A stretch of 64,000 bases of DNA from an uncultured Pelagibacteraceae bacterium (GTDB lineage: Bacteria; Pseudomonadota; Alphaproteobacteria; Pelagibacterales; AG-422-B15). Where the stretch lies: assembly GCA_902619105.1 (NCBI GenBank), contig CACNCV010000002.1, positions 108,436 through 172,435 of the forward strand, written 5' to 3'. Below, one piece after another: positions 60,047 to 64,000 of the stretch (position 1 is the first letter of the stretch; every line of letters begins with the position of its first letter). Under the pieces are notes generated by a model. It was not told where the DNA came from. It did not search any database and worked only from the letters and a program-made list of their open reading frames with translations. A program made the translations under genes and the position numbers.

Positions 60047-63000
60047 ATGAAAATAAATAGAGAATTTACAACTGCTAATCAATCACCATACGAAAAAATT
60101 AAATTTAAAAAAGTTTCAAGTGAGATAGTCAATCCTGATGGGTCACTTGTATTCAAATTAGAAAATTTTGAGGTTCCAGAACAATGGAGTCAAGTTGCAA
60201 GCGATATTCTCTCTCAAAAATATTTTAGAAAAGCTGGTGTTCCCTCAAAACTAAAACGAACCGATGAAAAAAATGTTCCATCATGGCTTGCTCCGAGAAT
60301 TGCTGATGAAAGTGATGGAGAAGTAAGTTATTCGTCCGAAACAAGCTCACAGCAAGTTTTTGATAGACTTGCAGGGGCATGGACATATTGGGGATGGAAA
60401 GGTGGTTATTTTTCATCAGAAGACGATGCAAAAGCTTTTTTTGATGAAGTCCGTTATATGCTTGCTAACCAAATGGTTGCACCAAACAGTCCTCAATGGT
60501 TCAATACAGGATTAAACTGGGCCTATGGAATCGATGGTCCTTCTCAAGGTCATTTTTATGTTGATCATGAAACTGGAAAGCTTACTAGATCATCAAGTTC
60601 TTACGAGAGACCTCAACCTCATGCATGCTTTATTCAAAGCATAGATGATGATTTGGTAAATGATGGCGGCATTATGGATTTGTGGGTACGTGAAGCGAGA
60701 CTGTTTAAATATGGATCAGGGACTGGAACAAACTTCTCAAACCTCAGGGGTTCTTCTGAAGGCTTATCTGGTGGAGGAAAATCATCTGGACTGATGAGTT
60801 TTCTTAAAATTGGTGATAGAGCTGCGGGGGCAATTAAATCAGGCGGTACAACTAGAAGAGCTGCCAAGATGGTTGTAGTAGATATAGATCATCCTGATAT
60901 TGAAGAGTTTATTAAATGGAAAGTTACAGAAGAACAAAAAGTAGCATCAATTGTTACAGGATCAAAAATATGTTCAAAACATCTAAAAAGCATTATGAAT
61001 GCTTGCCACAACTGTGAAGCTGATGGTGAAAGTTGTTTTGAACCTGCAAAAAACCCAGCTTTAAAAAGAGAAATTATTGCTGCAAGAAAAAATGAAGTTC
61101 CTGAAAATTATATTCAAAGGATTATACATTTTGCAAAACAAGGATACAAATCCATTGAGTTTGAAACCTATAATACAGATTGGGATTCAGAGGCTTATGT
61201 GACAGTTTCTGGTCAGAATTCAAATAATTCAGTTCGAGTTACTGACGATTTTTTAAATGCTGTAATTGAAGACAAAGATTGGAACTTAATGAATAGAATT
61301 GACAATTCAGTGAGTAAAACAGTAAAGGCAAAAGACCTTTGGGATCAAGTTGGATATTCTGCTTGGGCCTGTGCTGATCCTGGTATTCAGTTCCATACGA
61401 CAATTAATGATTGGCACACATGCCCAGAAAGTGGGGAAATTAGAGCTTCAAATCCTTGCTCAGAGTATATGTTCTTAGACAATACAGCCTGCAACTTAGC
61501 ATCTCTAAATCTAATGACATTTATGGATGAGAACAAATGTTTAAACACTGACTTGTTCAAACATGCTGTAAGAATATGGACATTAATATTGGAAATTTCA
61601 GTCATGATGGCTCAATTTCCGTCAAAGGAAATAGCTAAACTCTCTTATGAATACAGGACACTTGGTCTTGGATATGCGAATTTAGGTGGCTACCTAATGT
61701 CTAAAGGTGTAGCCTACGATAGTGAAGAAGGAAGGGCAAATTGTGCAGCCATAACAGCTTTAATGACTGGCATATCTTATGCAACTTCAGCTGAAGTTGC
61801 ATCCGAACAAGGCCCCTTCCCCGGATATCAACAAAACTCTAAAAATATGCTTCGTGTTATGAGAAATCATAGAAGAGCCGCATATGGTAAGACTGATGAG
61901 TATGAAGGTTTACATATTAATCCTGTGCCATTTGTAGTTGAAGATTTAAGAGATACAAACTTAGGAATGGAAGCGCAAAGTGCATGGGATCAAGCTTATG
62001 AGAATGGTCAAAAGTTTGGTTTTAGAAATGCACAGACAACAGTAATTGCGCCAACTGGAACCATTGGTCTTGTAATGGACTGTGATACAACAGGTATCGA
62101 ACCTGATTTTGCAATGGTCAAATTCAAGAAACTTGCTGGAGGTGGTTACTTCAAGATTATAAATAGAACGGTTCCAGAAGCATTAAGGCAACTTCAATAC
62201 ATAGAGGATGAAATTGAAGAAACAATTAATTATGCCGTTGGTCACGGTACGCTTAAAAATGCACCCGCTATAAATCACGAGACTCTAAAAGAAAAAGGCT
62301 TTGAAGAGGAACAAATCGAACTTCTTGAACAAAATTTAAAGAATGTTTTTGATATTCGATTTTCTTTCAATTCATATACTTTCGGGATGGAATTCTGTAA
62401 AGAGAAGCTGAATTTTTCAGAAGAACAGCTTACTGACATGAATTTTAATATGCTAACTGCTTTAGGTTTTACAAATGATGAAATCGATGAAGCAAATACC
62501 TTCTGCTGCGGCACCATGACCTTAGAGGGCTCACCGCATATCAAAGATGATCATTTAGCTGTATTCGATTGCGCGAATCCGTGCGGTAGGATCGGCAAAA
62601 GATATTTATCTGTAGAAAGTCATATACGCATGATGGCAGCGGCTCAGCCTTTTATATCAGGAGCTATATCAAAAACAATCAACATGCCTGCAGAATCTGA
62701 TGTGGAAGATTGTAATGAAGCTTATTTACTGTCTTGGAAACTCGGCACAAAAGCAAACGCTCTCTACCGTGATGGCTCAAAATTAAGTCAACCACTTGCA
62801 TCAAAACTTGTTGATGAGGATGTTGAAGAAGAAATAGAACAACCGGATAACCAAATTGATAGAACGATTGCTGTTGCCAAAGAGGCCATGAATTCTGTTG
62901 TTTACGGTTCAAGAAATAAAGTTCCAGATAGAAGAAAAGGATACATTCAAAAAGCTATTGTAGGAGGCCATAAAGTTTATCTTCATACCGGAGAATATGA

Positions 63001-63631
63001 GGATGGTAGCTTAGGTGAAATCTTTATTGATATGCATAAAGAGGGAGCTTTTCTGAGGAGTCTGATGAATAATTTTGCAATTGCAATATCAATTGGTCTT
63101 CAATATGGAGTTCCACTAGAAGAGTATGTGGAAGCTTATACTTTTACCAGATTTGATCCGGCTGGAGTAGTGCAAGGTAACAATAGAATTAAAAATGCAA
63201 CATCTATTTTAGATTATGTATTCAGAGAACTCGCTGTTTCTTACCTAGGCAGGAATGATCTGGCTCATGCAGATAATACTGATGTTGATTTCTCACTTGG
63301 AACTGGTGCTGAGGAAGGAACTCTAAAAAATAACGAAATCCCATGGAAGCTTGTTAAAAAAGTTTCAAGCCAGGGTTATTTACGTGGTCAGGATGGACTT
63401 TCAGTAGTTAGTTCAAATGGAAGTATGGAGACTGTTTCAGCTGAACAAGCCCCAATTAGTGCTGCAGTAAGCACGGGCTCTACATCTGATCAATCAATGA
63501 GTAGAGTTCAAGCTGCAAGAATGATGGGCTACGAAGGGGATGCTTGTCCTGAGTGTGGTTCTTTTACTCTTGTTAGAAATGGCACTTGTTTAAAATGCGA
63601 TACTTGCGGTGCCACAACTGGCTGTTCATAA
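60047..63631 (+). CDS. nrdJ: Vitamin B12-dependent (class II) ribonucleotide reductase
   Basis: [26 protein letters not shown]-type ([15 protein letters not shown]), [22 protein letters not shown]-terminal CPECG...[14 protein letters not shown]. Confidence 0.96.
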   Translation: MKINREFTTANQSPYEKIKFKKVSSEIVNPDGSLVFKLENFEVPEQWSQVASDILSQKYFRKAGVPSKLKRTDEKNVPSWLAPRIADESDGEVSYSSETSSQQVFDRLAGAWTYWGWKGGYFSSEDDAKAFFDEVRYMLANQMVAPNSPQWFNTGLNWAYGIDGPSQGHFYVDHETGKLTRSSSSYERPQPHACFIQSIDDDLVNDGGIMDLWVREARLFKYGSGTGTNFSNLRGSSEGLSGGGKSSGLMSFLKIGDRAAGAIKSGGTTRRAAKMVVVDIDHPDIEEFIKWKVTEEQKVASIVTGSKICSKHLKSIMNACHNCEADGESCFEPAKNPALKREIIAARKNEVPENYIQRIIHFAKQGYKSIEFETYNTDWDSEAYVTVSGQNSNNSVRVTDDFLNAVIEDKDWNLMNRIDNSVSKTVKAKDLWDQVGYSAWACADPGIQFHTTINDWHTCPESGEIRASNPCSEYMFLDNTACNLASLNLMTFMDENKCLNTDLFKHAVRIWTLILEISVMMAQFPSKEIAKLSYEYRTLGLGYANLGGYLMSKGVAYDSEEGRANCAAITALMTGISYATSAEVASEQGPFPGYQQNSKNMLRVMRNHRRAAYGKTDEYEGLHINPVPFVVEDLRDTNLGMEAQSAWDQAYENGQKFGFRNAQTTVIAPTGTIGLVMDCDTTGIEPDFAMVKFKKLAGGGYFKIINRTVPEALRQLQYIEDEIEETINYAVGHGTLKNAPAINHETLKEKGFEEEQIELLEQNLKNVFDIRFSFNSYTFGMEFCKEKLNFSEEQLTDMNFNMLTALGFTNDEIDEANTFCCGTMTLEGSPHIKDDHLAVFDCANPCGRIGKRYLSVESHIRMMAAAQPFISGAISKTINMPAESDVEDCNEAYLLSWKLGTKANALYRDGSKLSQPLASKLVDEDVEEEIEQPDNQIDRTIAVAKEAMNSVVYGSRNKVPDRRKGYIQKAIVGGHKVYLHTGEYEDGSLGEIFIDMHKEGAFLRSLMNNFAIAISIGLQYGVPLEEYVEAYTFTRFDPAGVVQGNNRIKNATSILDYVFRELAVSYLGRNDLAHADNTDVDFSLGTGAEEGTLKNNEIPWKLVKKVSSQGYLRGQDGLSVVSSNGSMETVSAEQAPISAAVSTGSTSDQSMSRVQAARMMGYEGDACPECGSFTLVRNGTCLKCDTCGATTGCS

Positions 63632-63632
63632 T

Positions 63633-64000
63633 TTATTCATCAGTTGGTTTAACTTCTAAATTCAACTCATCAAGTGTAGTCTTATCGACTTCAGCAGGAG
63701 CTAACATCATCAGATCCTGCGCCTGTTGATTCATTGGGAACAATATTACCTCACGAATATTTTTTTCTTGAGCAAGCAGCATGACTATTCTGTCTATTCC
63801 TGGCGCAATGCCGCCATGAGGAGGTATGCCATAAGTAAAAGCGTTTATCATGCCTCCAAATTTTTCATGCACTTGATCTTTACTGTAGCCAGCTATTTCA
63901 AAGGCCTTATACATAATTTCTGGAACGTGATTTCGTATAGCGCCTGATGATAGCTCGACGCCATTACAAACAATATCATATTGATAACCTAAAATATTTA
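63633..64000 (-). CDS. aspS: Aspartyl-tRNA synthetase, C-terminal fragment (continues off the window)
   Basis: Read-through to edge: [36 protein letters not shown]...[43 protein letters not shown]. Confidence 0.94.
   Translation of the reverse strand, partial: NILGYQYDIVCNGVELSSGAIRNHVPEIMYKAFEIAGYSKDQVHEKFGGMINAFTYGIPPHGGIAPGIDRIVMLLAQEKNIREVILFPMNQQAQDLMMLAPAEVDKTTLDELNLEVKPTDE

Noticed and set aside
1-64000. CRISPR array, rRNA operon, toxin-antitoxin or phage-defence system
   Set aside because: No regularly spaced direct repeats, rRNA motifs or defence-gene signatures were found on either strand by reading.

Overview
This 64 kb window is AT-rich and has the gene content of an alphaproteobacterial chromosome, probably a marine oligotroph-like lineage (inference from DUF1192, DUF2155, NDUFA12-like protein, class II NrdJ and permuted liv/suf organisation). 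It is mostly core and metabolic DNA. I saw no rRNA, CRISPR array, transposase, integrase or phage module. Main blocks: partial porin; a PlcP-like phosphoesterase plus GT4 glycosyltransferase pair that resembles the phospholipid-to-glycolipid remodelling module; a split branched-chain-type ABC transporter (livHMG at 4-6.8 kb, livF plus two tandem binding proteins at 14.6-19.6 kb) within an acyl-CoA/AtuA catabolic operon; a cassette of small stress/ABM/cupin/SnoaL/GYD proteins; tRNA-Lys(TTT); a cysE-iscR-sufBCDSU-msrB-sufT operon; tyrS, anmK, prfB, PBP1A, RNase E, aroQ, accBC, nrdJ and partial aspS. The best items outside the ORF track are: (1) a programmed +1 frameshift in prfB, so its ORF is truncated in the track; (2) a near-perfect type-1 IscR operator ahead of cysE-iscR-suf; (3) two NrdR-box-like sites 31 bp apart upstream of nrdJ; (4) two candidate structured sRNAs, one with a C-rich anti-Shine-Dalgarno loop; (5) a possible dual-start (exported/cytosolic) MsrB inside the suf operon; (6) several unlisted small proteins. 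No wholly new system is demonstrated. The sRNA candidates, the ABM/cupin cassette and the transporter/catabolic cluster are the best places to look. All family names come from reading translated motifs; no database search was run.
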